Shown here one piece after another: positions 11,601-22,289 of a stretch of DNA of 64,000 bases. The notes under the pieces are model-generated. The model did no database searches. It was not told the DNA's origin and saw nothing but the letters and a program-made list of their open reading frames with translations. Both the position numbers and the translations under genes were made by a program. This DNA is from Todiramphus chloris collaris. Taxonomy: Eukaryota > Chordata > Aves > Coraciiformes > Alcedinidae. The DNA lies in the NCBI GenBank assembly GCA_025345505.1, contig JANVCC010000073.1, positions 8,987,887 through 9,051,886 of the forward strand. Direction: 5' to 3'. Positions within the stretch are counted from its first letter, which is position 1, and each line of letters opens with the position of its first letter.

Positions 11601-14480
11601 CTGTCAGGATGATCGTCCTGTCACTGCACCAAGAGCACTGCTGGGACAGGTATGATTAGAGAATATTCAGACTCTCCTGCCACCAATACCAACTTTACCT
11701 GGCCACACGCCACGGATTTGTGGCAAAGATCCATGATTTCAGTTTTTCACTCTATGAGGTGCAGTGGTTCACCTGATCTCCACTGTGAGCTGATGGAACC
11801 GAGATCTAAAGCCCACTGCAGCATTCAGCCAGCCTCTTCTACTGACAATGTATTAAATGACAGATCAGCTGCACTTGGAGCCTCTTTAATCTACCTTCAC
11901 TCCAGTCCCTTTTACACAATTCTGGACAGATGATGAAAACAGACTATGAACATCAAGATATCCAAACAAACACTTTTTTTTTCCCCCCTTCTGTTAAGCC
12001 AGGAAAGAATGCATTACATCCTGATACTGCTGCAGCCACTCAAACATAGAATTTCAGAGAAGGAGAAAAACAATGATCTATGTCCTACCTGATTTTCTCC
12101 ACTGCACATCTGAGAGGAGAGAGGGATCCCAAAGAAAGCCCAGTGAGGTGAACGTCATTTTCAGAATTACAGTTCAAGCCCACCTACCCCCAGAGAGGGC
12201 TCTAAGGATCAAGGCTCTAGAGGTCAAAATCTAAATTGCCTTACACAAATATTTTCCTCCTTGTTTGATCTTCTGGTGAAAACTGACAAATTATAAAATT
12301 GGAAGGTCTAACAAAGACGAGGTAGCGTAAGACTGCTGCTGTCACAGTCACATGCGAAGCACCAGTGGATGAACTGAAAAACAGTGCTCTTCATTCATCT
12401 ACCTACCAATTTCTGCAGAAAACATATTTATTGATCCTTTTATTCCCTCAGGCTAATCACAGCCTTTCCTCAGCAATGAATGAAACTTGTGTTCATGGTC
12501 ACTTTGCTTTCTGCAGTAGAACCTAACCTACACATATCTTTCCATGGGATCATGCCAGGAGATAAGATTTTAATAGCCCACAAGGAGAATTTCCAGTACT
12601 ACCCCTGCTACTCTGCACTTGCTTCTTTCCGCACTGCCTTCGCCTACCCAGGGGCCTGGAATTGCACGCTACTTCAAATTTCTAAATGCTGAAACACCTG
12701 CCTGGACTCCAAGACATCCTTGTAAAGAAAGATGCAAATTTGGCAGTGTCTTCCACTGATTACCCAGCATGATGTTATTGGAACGTGTCAACCTAAAAAG
12801 CCCAAATCCACAAAGCCAGTAACGTTTTCACAGATTTGATGGCTTAAGAACAAGAACAGGTATTTCCATCAACAGGGTGTAGAATTCAGGGTGAACACAA
12901 TAGCCATGAGCAAGCACGTGACAGCTAACAGAGGTGCACCCACCCTCCAGAAACCCCAGACTGCACTGCAAATCACTGCAGCTGGCGTGGCACTGGAAAC
13001 AGGCCAGTGCAACCAGAACGATGATAGGCTTCTTGCATTGTCATCTGGCTTGACAGGCACTGTTTGAACACAATCTGTGAGTAATTTTAGTTTGCCAGAG
13101 ACCACTGGGGATAAGAATCCGATTTACATTCAGCGGTCTGAAAGGTCACAGCAATGATGGTAGGCAGATTACTTGCAAATATGACAGCAGCACCAATTGT
13201 TTGAGACTATAGTATTAAGTGCTTGAGTGTGTGTCTATATGCAAGAATATATGTATAGTTCTGTCAGAAGGTAACCAAGTAACTGCTAAATAATTTTCTG
13301 CATTAAAACCAGGAGACAACTGGATTTTTGGACAAGTTGGCATTAAAATGACCTCTTCTGTGACTTGGGAAGCATAACAGCCCCGAGTGGGAGTAAGTTT
13401 AGGATAGTACTGGTGCCATGAATGGAAGAATGTTCACAATGGAAGGAGGAAGGTAAGCAGCACTAACATACTGGAGTCCTACCTGAAAAGCAGCAGAAAA
13501 CATGGAGCACCAAACACGCCCAGAAGACAAGCTCTTCAGTTAGCTATAATTCCTGTGGGACCCAAGATTCTCTTGTGGGAATGGCAGTTTGACTCATCAG
13601 GAAACGGTCTTGCACGCAGCTACAGTCCTGGACCATATTATTGTCCCCCTTTAACTTCTCTAATCACTCTCCACGTCTGAAGGACACTCAGCATTTTAAT
13701 TAACTCCCCATGACTCTTCCCAGAAAACACTACAATTCAGAAGATTATCAACTGCATGGGATTTCTGGGGTTGATTCCTGAAAATCCCCAGGGAATTACG
13801 AGACATTTGCAAGAGGCGGCAGACATTTACATGTCTTTCTGAGTTGGTCCTCTTGACTTTATAACTACTTCCATCACTAACACACATCTACAAGTGGACA
13901 ACTTAGCTGGGAGTGCTGTAGCACAATAAGCCAGGAAAGAGGGAATAGACATGAAAAGGAGCAGCCAAACAGTGCTCAGAGCAACTGGAAAGGTATTTAG
14001 AGCTTAGTGTAGAAAAATCTCTGAAGTCATTTGTTCTTTGTACAGCTGCAGTAAAAGAAAAAGTAACAAGGACACAGAGATGCATCAAAGGGCTGCAACA
14101 CAAATCATAGGAAGCGAGACGATTTCTCTAATAACTACTTCACAACCAGAATTCTGTCCACAGTTTTAAGCATCACACAGGTAAGTTTATTTTACTGTAG
14201 AGGAGGTGCAACTTTAAAAACCTTGAACCACCTTGGATACTTAAAGATTTGTTGTCAAGACAAGCCGATGTGACTGAATTTATACTTGCTAGGAAAAGAG
14301 ATAACTTTGAAATGACTCAACAGAAATATTTCATTTCATATTAAGAAAATTTTAAATACAGCACAGAGATGTGGGAGCAGGGGAGAACCTGTTCATTACT
14401 AGTTTAACTGACAAACAAAACAAAACCGTGGGCATTTCACATTCAGAAATAAAGAGCTAGTATCTGCTATCAGTGACAGC
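11601..14480. other. Non-coding DNA, nothing recognised
   Basis: Holds several 60-93 codon frames (for example 11652-11933 on + and 12869-13105 on -) without recognisable protein sequence or splice context. No repeat family identified. Confidence 0.5.
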
Positions 14481-14481
14481 T

Positions 14482-14543
14482 ATAAAACTCCCATTGACTC
14501 CAATGAAAGCTGCAAGCGTGCATCTAATTGAGGAATCTGGATC
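14482..14543. repeat. Ancient amniote repeat fragment with CATTGACTTCAATG-type core
   Basis: The run contains AAACTCCCATTGACTCCAAT followed by AAGCTGCA and ends with GAGGAATCTGGATC. I recall this order of words from a dispersed, highly decayed repeat common in turtles, crocodilians and birds. The family name is not certain. Related copies are proposed at 20935-21032, 58437-58520 and 59030-59095. Confidence 0.45.
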
Positions 14544-14550
14544 ACAAAAT

Positions 14551-15187
14551 GTAAAGAAAAATCATTTTGCTTAGAGAGTAATGAATATGCCATATTATGC
14601 TGCCAAGTAATATTATTGCCACAAAGTCTCAATGAGTTTATGAAAGAGATTGATATTTTTATTAGCAGAGAATAGATTGAAAGAGAGCTACAAAACAAAA
14701 TGAGGATGAAAAAAGGTAAAAGAAAGCAGGCTTACTGGGCCAAATGGCTTTTTCATGTCTATAAATTGCTAAGTGTATTTCTAATTAATTTCCCAATTCA
14801 AACAGCCAGAAATAAAAAATAGAGGCTTTTGAGTGTGCCATGAACTCAGGAGAGACTCTGTAGACTTGGACAAATAATAGTATAAAATGGTTTATGAAAC
14901 CAGAGGGTTTATAGTCTATAAATAACTTCCATGTATTTTTATTCTTTACACGTACAATATTACTGAGGACTGGATGATAGCTTTTCACTGCTGCCTGGTT
15001 GACTTCTTCCACATACACACCCAAGGTAATGACGATATTGATCCTGAAGAGACATTTTTTCAGACAGATAAAAAAGCCACACAACCGAACTAATAGAAAG
15101 GGCCTAGCAACTTTGTGGTAAAGCTGTGGTCCTTTAAGTAAACAGCAATTGGCTGTACAGTTTAAAAGCTACATCCTAACATCTTCA
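14551..15187. other. AT-rich non-coding DNA
   Basis: Mostly AT-rich with ATTA and TAATATTATTG words near 14600-14660. A 99-codon minus-strand frame at 14785-15084 has no recognised similarity. Possible regulatory texture at 14560-14680, weakly supported. Confidence 0.4.
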
Positions 15188-15226
15188 GGGGTCTGGGATG
15201 GGGTGGGGGTGGTGGGGAGGGGGGGG
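15188..15226 (+). other. G-quadruplex-forming G-run cluster
   Basis: Seven runs of two to eight G separated by one to three bases: GGGG, GGG, GGGG, GGGGG, GG, GGGG and GGGGGGGG. This meets the canonical G4 pattern with short loops on the + strand. It lies in otherwise AT-rich DNA and precedes an A-rich run. Confidence 0.85.
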
Positions 15227-15228
15227 AA

Positions 15229-15734
15229 CAAAGAAAAAAAACAAAGGGTAAGACACCTAAAAGATGACTTATGGCAGTTATTGCCTTTATCAGCCCTTTA
15301 GATAGCTACCATGTAAATTTTTAGGCATCCAAATATTATTTAAATCAAGTAATATATAAGATATGTGTATTTATCAGTGTAAACAAAAGAGTCACTGAGA
15401 AAATGCTTCTGATCTTTAGGACTTAGAGCATGCTCTTTTTTGGCTAAAATGTGCAATTCAAAACGTGCCTAATTCCTAAAATCCATATATGTGACACTGC
15501 CTGGGTTTCCATGACTACTGCTCTGAAAACCATATTAATTATTCAAGAGGTCCATGCCATTCTCCCTGCGTTCCATAAGGAATGCTGGGAAGCACTGTCT
15601 GCCTTTATAGAGCAATACAGATATTTAAAAGGACTGCATCACTACCTCTAAATACCACAGATATTTTCTTACAGCACTAAGACATCTGCATGATAGGTCC
15701 CATAAATATTATTTAAACACTCCAGTACATCAGT
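15229..15734. other. Non-coding DNA, nothing recognised
   Basis: AT-rich, with a 66-codon + frame at 15451-15651 that lacks recognisable protein features. Confidence 0.5.
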
Positions 15735-15778
15735 AAAAAAAAACCCCAACAAAACAAACCAACCCAAAACAGAAAAAC
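15735..15778. repeat. A/C-rich low-complexity tract
   Basis: A run of nine A followed by CCCCAACAAAACAAACC-type sequence. It is the reverse-complement style of the T/G-rich tracts seen at 643-803 and 48401-48500. Confidence 0.75.
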
Positions 15779-15879
15779 TCTCCTCTTTGCTTTTTTCTTC
15801 TATGTTTCAACAGTCTTCAGAAAGGTGCTTTAATTCTAGGGTCTGTTTATCATCCTGATATAATCCTATTTTAAACAAA

Positions 15880-16065
15880 GTCAGCTAGCCTGCATGCAGC
15901 AGGGATTAATGGGCTGTGTTTTTCCAGAGGATATAGTTTCAAATTGTGAAAGTTACATTAAATCAAATTTTTCACATCAGCTGTGACTAAGCAGCTGTTT
16001 GCCATATCTGTTGATCTCTGTGTATTTTAATAACCATAATCAGTGCAAGCGACATTCTTTACAGA
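15880..16065. promoter_or_regulatory. Candidate non-coding regulatory block
   Basis: Single-copy-looking block with GGATTAATGGGC (near 15903), CAGCTGTGACTAAGCAGCTG (two E-box CAGCTG words near 15979-15995) and a TAACCATAATC word near 16031. Motif texture only. Confidence 0.27.
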
Positions 16066-16230
16066 TAACGCTATCGAAACAGGCTCTAACAAAGTGAGGA
16101 ATGCCAGTGCTGGAGCGGGACACGCCACCGCCGAGCTCCTGTCCCCGCTAAACGATCGCTGCCAGTCACAGGAGGGCCAGACTGGCGCTTTCCAGGGCCG
16201 ATTACTCAAAGGCTGAGAAGAAAGGGAAGT

Positions 16231-16314
16231 GGGCCAGATCCTCTTCTCAGTGGAAGCAAGACAATAGAGTTACCCTAGATTTATACCTGTGTGACTGAAA
16301 GCATAATCTGGCCC
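16231..16314. mobile_element. 84-bp MITE-like relic with 9-bp terminal inverted repeats
   Basis: The element begins GGGCCAGAT and ends ATCTGGCCC, a perfect 9-base inverted repeat. Internal words (CTCAGTG, AGAGTTACCC, TAGATTTATACC, GTGACTGA) match the layout of a palindromic repeat I associate with turtle, crocodilian and bird genomes. Flanking 8-base sequences do not form an obvious target-site duplication, as expected for an old insertion. The name and superfamily are uncertain. Confidence 0.5.
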
Positions 16315-17197
16315 AGCATCAATCTTCCCGACACGAGAGTCACCTGGGATCTCAGACTGGCATATATGTAATACTCAGGCAGCCCTTATGGAAAAAGTCC
16401 ATATATTGTAAGTGAAAAGAATAGCTTTTTGCAGAATTCTCTAAGTCAAATCGCTACATAAAATGCCACCACTGAGATACATTCTAGATCTCAATTAAAT
16501 GCTCTATATTCCTTCCATATTTTCACTGCAAAATAATATTCTCTATTAATATCTATATGTTTAATGAATGTTTTTCCATTAATAAATAACTAAAAAATAA
16601 ATAAATCTATTTTCTCTTTCCAAAACCTCCAAGTTGCAGCCCTGTTACATTCTCCAGTAACATCTACAGAGTATCTGAACATGCTGCTGAACTTTTTACC
16701 TAAAGCGGGGATTTAAATGGTAAAATGAATCTGAATTTCCCCAAAGCAAGGATACAGATTTCTTTTTGTCCTCTCACCACATAAAAAAGCCAAGTGGACA
16801 ACAGGGAGAACAGAACTCCAGATTCAAAGCCTATCGAAGTCAGAATCCCCTGAACAGATCCCAGACTGACACTCCCTGAGCGTGATCAAATACACAATAG
16901 CAAACAAACCAGAAAGTGCAGCAATATTTTGAAGCCTCGGAATCACAGGAACACACACCGTGCCTGCGCATGCCTCTCCCAGCGTACTGGTTCTTTATGG
17001 TACTCCTTACACTCCTAACATTTTAAAAGCTGCTCTGCATCCTGAGACAGATCACAGCACAGCGGCGGAGCAGGACCAAGGACTGAGATGACAGTTTTGT
17101 CTAATAATCTCCCACATCCTGTATCACCTACTTACCCTCAGCTCAACATCTGCCTCCTCTTCTAATGTTTGCTGGATGAAAATCTCTCCCGCTCTGG

Positions 17198-17222
17198 CTA
17201 TTTACAGCACCTAGCACAATCC
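17198..17222 (+). repeat. Short ancient-repeat relic (ACAGCACCTAGCACAAT)
   Basis: This short word set matches the 3' part of a widespread amniote repeat in which TACAGCRCCTAGCACAATGG is typical. Too short to classify firmly. A related piece in the opposite orientation lies at 17386-17445. Confidence 0.35.
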
Positions 17223-17385
17223 TCTGCCTCCCTCAGTTTAGCTGGAATGTCAAGATACTGATACAATACAATACAGCTAATATACAATGGCATAAAAGAA
17301 TAATTTCCAGTTGCCTGTTTCCAGGGTATGTTTGTGGGGTTTTTTTTAATCTTTCTCCCAAACACATTTCACTAACAGGGCACCA

Positions 17386-17445
17386 TCATTACTATTATTA
17401 TTTACTATTCAGATTGCAGCTCTAGCGCCCACAGTGCACGTTCTT
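17386..17445 (-). repeat. Ancient-repeat relic (ATTATTATTT...TAGCGCC)
   Basis: ACTATTATTATTTACTATTC followed by GATTGCAGCTCTAGCGCCCACAGTGCACG resembles the common amniote pattern TTATTATTTGTATTGCAGTAGCGCCTAG...GGCACTGTGC. Its orientation is opposite to the relic at 17198-17222. Family name uncertain. Confidence 0.45.
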
Positions 17446-17510
17446 TATTACTCCCAAGTTCTCACTTGCCATACAAAGTGCTCCATCCAAATACAGATAA
17501 AAAGTAATTT

Positions 17511-17860
17511 CCTCGAGAGCAAGGTGTGAACTGAGCATACTTAATTGTACACTGTTATATCAACTGTATAATGTTGCAATAAAATTCCAAAACAATGTGA
17601 TTAAAAATTATATCAAATGAGGATACCAAGGTGCCATAGCCAGTCAAAGCACATTTATCCAATCTAAATTATATGCTAAGTAAATAAAATAAACACGCAA
17701 TTTGCTAATTAAAGTGCACTCTCATGTATCCTGTAACCACCATAAATTATACAGCATCATTTAATTTTTTTGACTGTTTAGCAATGTTTATGACTGCTTT
17801 ACTAAACAAAACACAGAATGAAGGGGGCAAATTAGTAGAAAAGCACTGGTTTTCCCCTCT
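17511..17860. promoter_or_regulatory. Candidate AT-rich regulatory block
   Basis: AT-rich with TTAATTG near 17540, TGCTAATTAAAGTG near 17703 and CATTTAATTT near 17758, between GC-containing words. No long homopolymer until 17890. Enhancer-like texture only. Confidence 0.25.
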
Positions 17861-17890
17861 CATTTCCCTTTAGATTTATTTTTTCCATAG

Positions 17891-17928
17891 TTTTTTTTGG
17901 TTTATTGTTTGTTGGGTGTTTTTTTTAA
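17891..17928. repeat. T/G-rich low-complexity tract
   Basis: T runs mixed with GG, GTTTG and GGG, the same style as the tract at 643-803. Confidence 0.65.
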
Positions 17929-17929
17929 T

Positions 17930-20586
17930 TAATAGAAGCTTCCTACAATACTATCTGAATTTTACTGTGGATCTCCATTTCTTCTTCCAGAGTGTATGTT
18001 CCACCCAGCTCAATGACAGCTACTTGCTTCTGCAATTTCTCTCCAGTAGGAAATTCAGAGCATTTTGTTTATCTTATTTGAATAATCCTTTAATAAGAAT
18101 TTTATACTCCAAGTCTCCACATTTGGTCAGTGACAAGAAAAGTGTTTTACCCCCCCCACAGATGAAGATTTTCCGTCCTTTCATTTCCCCAAACCAAACT
18201 GTCCAAATCAGAAAGGGCAGGTGACTGGGTTCTAGCTGAAGCTGTGAGCCTTCCATCATCTGGAATCAAATGCTGAAGGCATTCCTGAATTCCACTTGAG
18301 GGGAACTGTAAACAGTTGGGATTTGTTTTCTTCTAAAATATAAGGAAAGTCTCAGCCTCTGTTTGCCTGGGAACCAGGTCAGCTGTTTTTTAGTCTTCTC
18401 AGAAACAATGATTTATCCCAGAATAGGGTCAGGTAGAGAAGGGGAGGATGAGGGACTGGAAAACCTTGTTCAATCCCTTGCTCTACTCAATTCCTTTGCA
18501 GCTTCTCTGAAAACTACAGTGGAATTAGTTATGGGATCCGACTCGTATTCCAGTTTCTCCCTTCCCCATTTTCAATGCCTTTTTTTCTCTTTGCTCTTGT
18601 ATGAAAGACAAAATGCCAATAATTACTGAAGTATGAAAGCAAAGTGGTTTACTTTCATATTCATGCCTAATACCCAAACATTAACATTCCTCAGTGCTGT
18701 CCATCTCTCTGAACTTCAGAGACCATCAGTAACTGTGATCTTGCAAATCAAAACTAGAGCATCAGACGACAGGACAACTTTTGTAGTTGGCCAATGTTAT
18801 CTCTAACAATAAACCATGAATTAGTGTTCAGTGGTATTAGCATTGGAGTTGAATGTTCTGCACCCAACAGTTACCTACAAGCACTCCTGACCACTGCATG
18901 CCACTGGCACACTAAACCCTCTAAAAATGTGGTGTTAATCACAGATTATTTAGCCTTCTTGGATATCAGTGCTGCTGAGACAGTTTGGAAGACTCTGACG
19001 TGCTCTCCATCCTAAAGAAATGCAAATTCAAACTAACACACAACTTCCAAGACAATGCAAGAGTTTTATGCAACTTAGAAAGATGATTAAGAGCACGAAA
19101 ATCTTTCAGCTGAAGCCCATGACCACTCCAGGATGCCCCAAATGGCTGTATCCAAACAGGGCACAGAAACTGCTACTGTCACAACCTCCTTAGAGGGGTC
19201 AAAGTGCTTTGTTGAAAATATACAACATTAACACCCTAATGTCAGTAAACTCACCCAGAAGTTAGAATCTTTGCAGAGCTGTTTTTTTCTGGAATATCCT
19301 AGAAATGAATGCACATGCTAGAAGAAATTTGTGGGCAGATTCTCCACACAGAGTGGGGTTTTTTAAAACAAAGCAAGTGAGGAATACTTTCGCCAAATTT
19401 CTTAGCTGCACTTTAAAATAATAATATTGTTTCTCACACGTCTTCCTTTCACAGCAACAGAGACGAGTGTATTTGTACTTTGATGGTTACAGATGCCTTT
19501 TTAATTGGTATTACTTTGCTGGGAGGATCAGTGAGCTAGCTGCTTTACGCAATGCTGCCCAATTTGCAGTTTTGCTGCAAGACCTTTTCTCTTAGAAATA
19601 CTCCTAAATTCCTGTCTTCAATGAAAACTGCTTCTCACTAGAACAAGGAAATAGTTTTGCTATCTGATCTGCCTCCTGAAGCCTTGCCTAAAGACAGCTC
19701 CTGCTTCATTGGTAATTTATTTCTGGAAAATGGAGGGAAAATGCATTTCTTTTTGTCTTTCAAACCATCCTTTTTCTAATTTTTCCTGCTGGCTGGCATT
19801 TAATAATATTGCTTCTGCAATGAACAGAAAGCATTAGAGTATCTTGAAAACAAAATGTTGCAATTTTTTCTTTTTTAAAGATTTTTTTTTCTTCTTACAC
19901 ATGTAGAGAGATACGTTAGCTAGAAAATATCCATTATGCCTTACCCATCGCAGGGGGTGACTCCATCTCTCAAACCTCTGCTTGTGACATTGGATGTAGA
20001 ATAATTTTAAGTACTAGACAGAAACAGTCCCTGCAACCCTGCAGGTTTAAGGATGAATCATATTTTCTGTTCTTTGAATTATGTCTCCATCTGCTTTGAC
20101 TTTTGGGATTGGAACCAGATCTTGAACTATGAAAGTTCATGCCAGCAGCTTGGGAAGCCAGTGCCCATCAAAAAGATGTGGTGGTTTTAAACTGAACAGC
20201 CCGTGCCAGTACGTATTGTTAGGCTAAACACTCCAATGCAGGGACACAGTATGCTAATTGAGAGGAAAGAGCAGATGCATAATTCAGGACTTAGAAAATG
20301 GATTTATTTAGCACAGGTGAGGTTCTAGACTCAGTAAAATTTGGCCCAGCTGTTTATCAAACTTAGCACATTTACATATGACCTTCTTCAATCCTTCCTC
20401 CCCTCCTGCCTGGCTGAGAAAAATCAATAGTGCTTTGTTGTAGGGTTATGAGAAATTCCAGAAGTGCAAGATAAGCTACTCTCTCGGTTCGACCCTAATA
20501 GCCAATGGAGCTCAAGGGAACTCACAATTACCAGGGCTATGGCTCAATATTTCTGTGCTGTTATGACTTAAGGATATTTTAATGCT
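17930..20586. other. Non-coding DNA, nothing recognised
   Basis: Open frames of 61 to 102 codons occur on both strands (for example 17916-18224 and 18363-18629) and none is recognisable. A C run of eight lies near 18150. No RNA gene or repeat family was identified. Confidence 0.5.
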
Positions 20587-20611
20587 AAAAAAAAAAAAAA
20601 AAAAAAAAAAA
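20587..20611 (+). repeat. Poly(A) run of 25
   Basis: Twenty-five consecutive A, then G and five more A. No upstream sequence could be recognised as a retroposed gene, so this is either a bare microsatellite or the tail of an undetected insertion. Confidence 0.9.
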
Positions 20612-20934
20612 GAAAAAGTTGTTGCTGTAATTTCCAAATTTCTTTCTTCCAAACACTTACCTATCATGTCCTGGGAAGCCCTCCTATGAGATCTGAACTC
20701 TTGGACAAATGGAATTGGCAAGTCCCTCACCTTCTCCTCCTCCTCCCACCATGTAAGAGCAAACAATTTTCCAGTAAAATATAGTGGCAGAAAGTATTTT
20801 TGATTTATTCACAAATTATTTAGAAAAGCCTATTTTATAGGAAAAAATATAACTTGGTTACGATACAATCCAAGCACCTTATTTGTAGAGTGGGATTCTT
20901 CTCTGTTTTACCATTGTAAAGCCATGGGACTGAA
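20612..20934. other. Non-coding DNA, nothing recognised
   Basis: Ordinary AT-rich sequence between the poly(A) run and the ancient repeat at 20935. Confidence 0.5.
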
Positions 20935-21032
20935 TTGTATTACACCAGATTTCCATAAAGCAAAGGAGACCACAGCCTTGCCTGTTGACCTCTGCGGGAT
21001 TTTTGCCTAAGTGATTATTGCAAGATAAAGCC
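20935..21032 (+). repeat. Ancient amniote repeat fragment
   Basis: ACTGAATTGTATTACACCAG near the left end and TGTTGACCTCTGCGGGATTT then TTGCCTAAGTGATTATTGCA near the right end follow the word order of a dispersed archosaur/turtle repeat with TTGACTTCAATGGGATTTTTGCC in its consensus. Strongly diverged. Proposed relative of 14482-14543. Confidence 0.45.
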
Positions 21033-22039
21033 TTTTGACATAAAGAGGAATGAAACTGAATTTTAAAAGAAAAATGTCAGAAAATGCAAGGCAATTATCT
21101 GATTACTAATAGGAAGAGGTACAGAGCCACAACATATAATGTTCAAGGGATTATCCAGCTTTGAACAATGCTTGCTTAACAGCTGCTACCGAACTGTGGT
21201 TTGTGTACTTGGCAGAGAGTTTCATTAATGATAATCTACAGTGTTTACAGCCCATAGGCCTCTAAATATGTTAAGAACCTTTTTTATTTGTATTTTATAA
21301 TCCTTTTCCCTTATGTTTTATGTTTTCCTTGATATTTTTGAGATCTGAGGAGGTTTATGTTTCAAAATGATTCATTCTGCTCTGACAACCGCAGAGCAAG
21401 ATTGCAGTAAATGTTCCCTTGTTATCAAGACTATGTATTTATAAACAGAAAGGAAAACCATCTAAATTCATACCAGGGTTTGGATCACCACCAGCTAATA
21501 CATTCAGATGCCAATATACAGTGCTCCATTGTTTACATGAGAAAGTAAATGTCAAACAGAGGTGTCTTTGCCAGTTACTAGATATTCCTCAGTCACTTCT
21601 TGGATCTTTCAGGTTGCAGCAAATTGAAACTGCCTTATTTTTGACATTGCATTTGACCTGAACTTCATTGAGAGGAATCCTGCAATTATTTTAAAGGTAC
21701 AGTATGAAGATTTAGATTTGCTTTAGAATTTGGTTTTCAAATGTTTCCGTGATCTGCTTTTTATGGTGACACTTAGGTGACATTAGGAAAACAGAAGATA
21801 ATTAAGAATAGAATTCTGTTGTGGAGGGGATTATGTCATATACTAGAAAGAAGATCATGATTCGAAAGCCAAGTCCCTGAGTCCTGGCTGTAATCATTTC
21901 GACACACGATATTTCAGTGGCCGTGATTCTGTCACGATAAAACCAAAGGAGACTATTGCTTCAAAGCAATTAGCACTGTTAATTGACACAGGGCAGCACG
22001 CTTCCCCCTTCAGTGTTTTCCTCCTCTTTTATCCTCTCC
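21033..22039. other. Non-coding DNA, nothing recognised
   Basis: AT-rich. An 80-codon + frame at 21419-21661 shows no recognisable protein. Confidence 0.5.
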
Positions 22040-22260
22040 CCTTTTTAACACTGGATTCGTTCAAGTCCCAGTCGCTGCTGGGTTCCCATCTCGGTGCACT
22101 CAGCTGCCGGCAGCCCTGCTGCCAGGCTGCCCTCCCGGGGGGACGTGGCAGTGCGAGGAGCTCCCTTCGCCCACAGCAGCGTGAACCACGAACTCTCAGC
22201 GCTGCCTTAGCCTCATTCCAGCTGGTATCACAGGGGCAGGAACACCACATCTCAGGCTGC
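22040..22260. other. Local GC-rich patch
   Basis: Roughly 220 bases clearly richer in G+C than the surroundings, with several CpG dinucleotides and a CCTCCCGGGGGGACGTGG stretch near 22130. The 73-codon minus frame across it reads as arginine- and serine-rich translation of GC-rich DNA and is not a known protein. It may be a small decayed CpG cluster, an old insertion or a regulatory site. Confidence 0.4.
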
Positions 22261-22273
22261 TAGAGGGTTTTGG

Positions 22274-22289
22274 TTTTTTTTTTTTTTTT
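22274..22289 (+). repeat. Poly(T) run of 16
   Basis: Sixteen T directly after GGGTTTTGG, the same T/G-rich style as other tracts in the window. Confidence 0.85.

Larger units (their letters stand above)
16066..17380. other. Non-coding DNA with small repeat relics
   Basis: No gene. It includes the 84-bp inverted-repeat element and a short ancient-repeat relic listed separately. A very AT-rich stretch (16480-16615) contains AATAAATAAAT-like runs. Confidence 0.5.
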
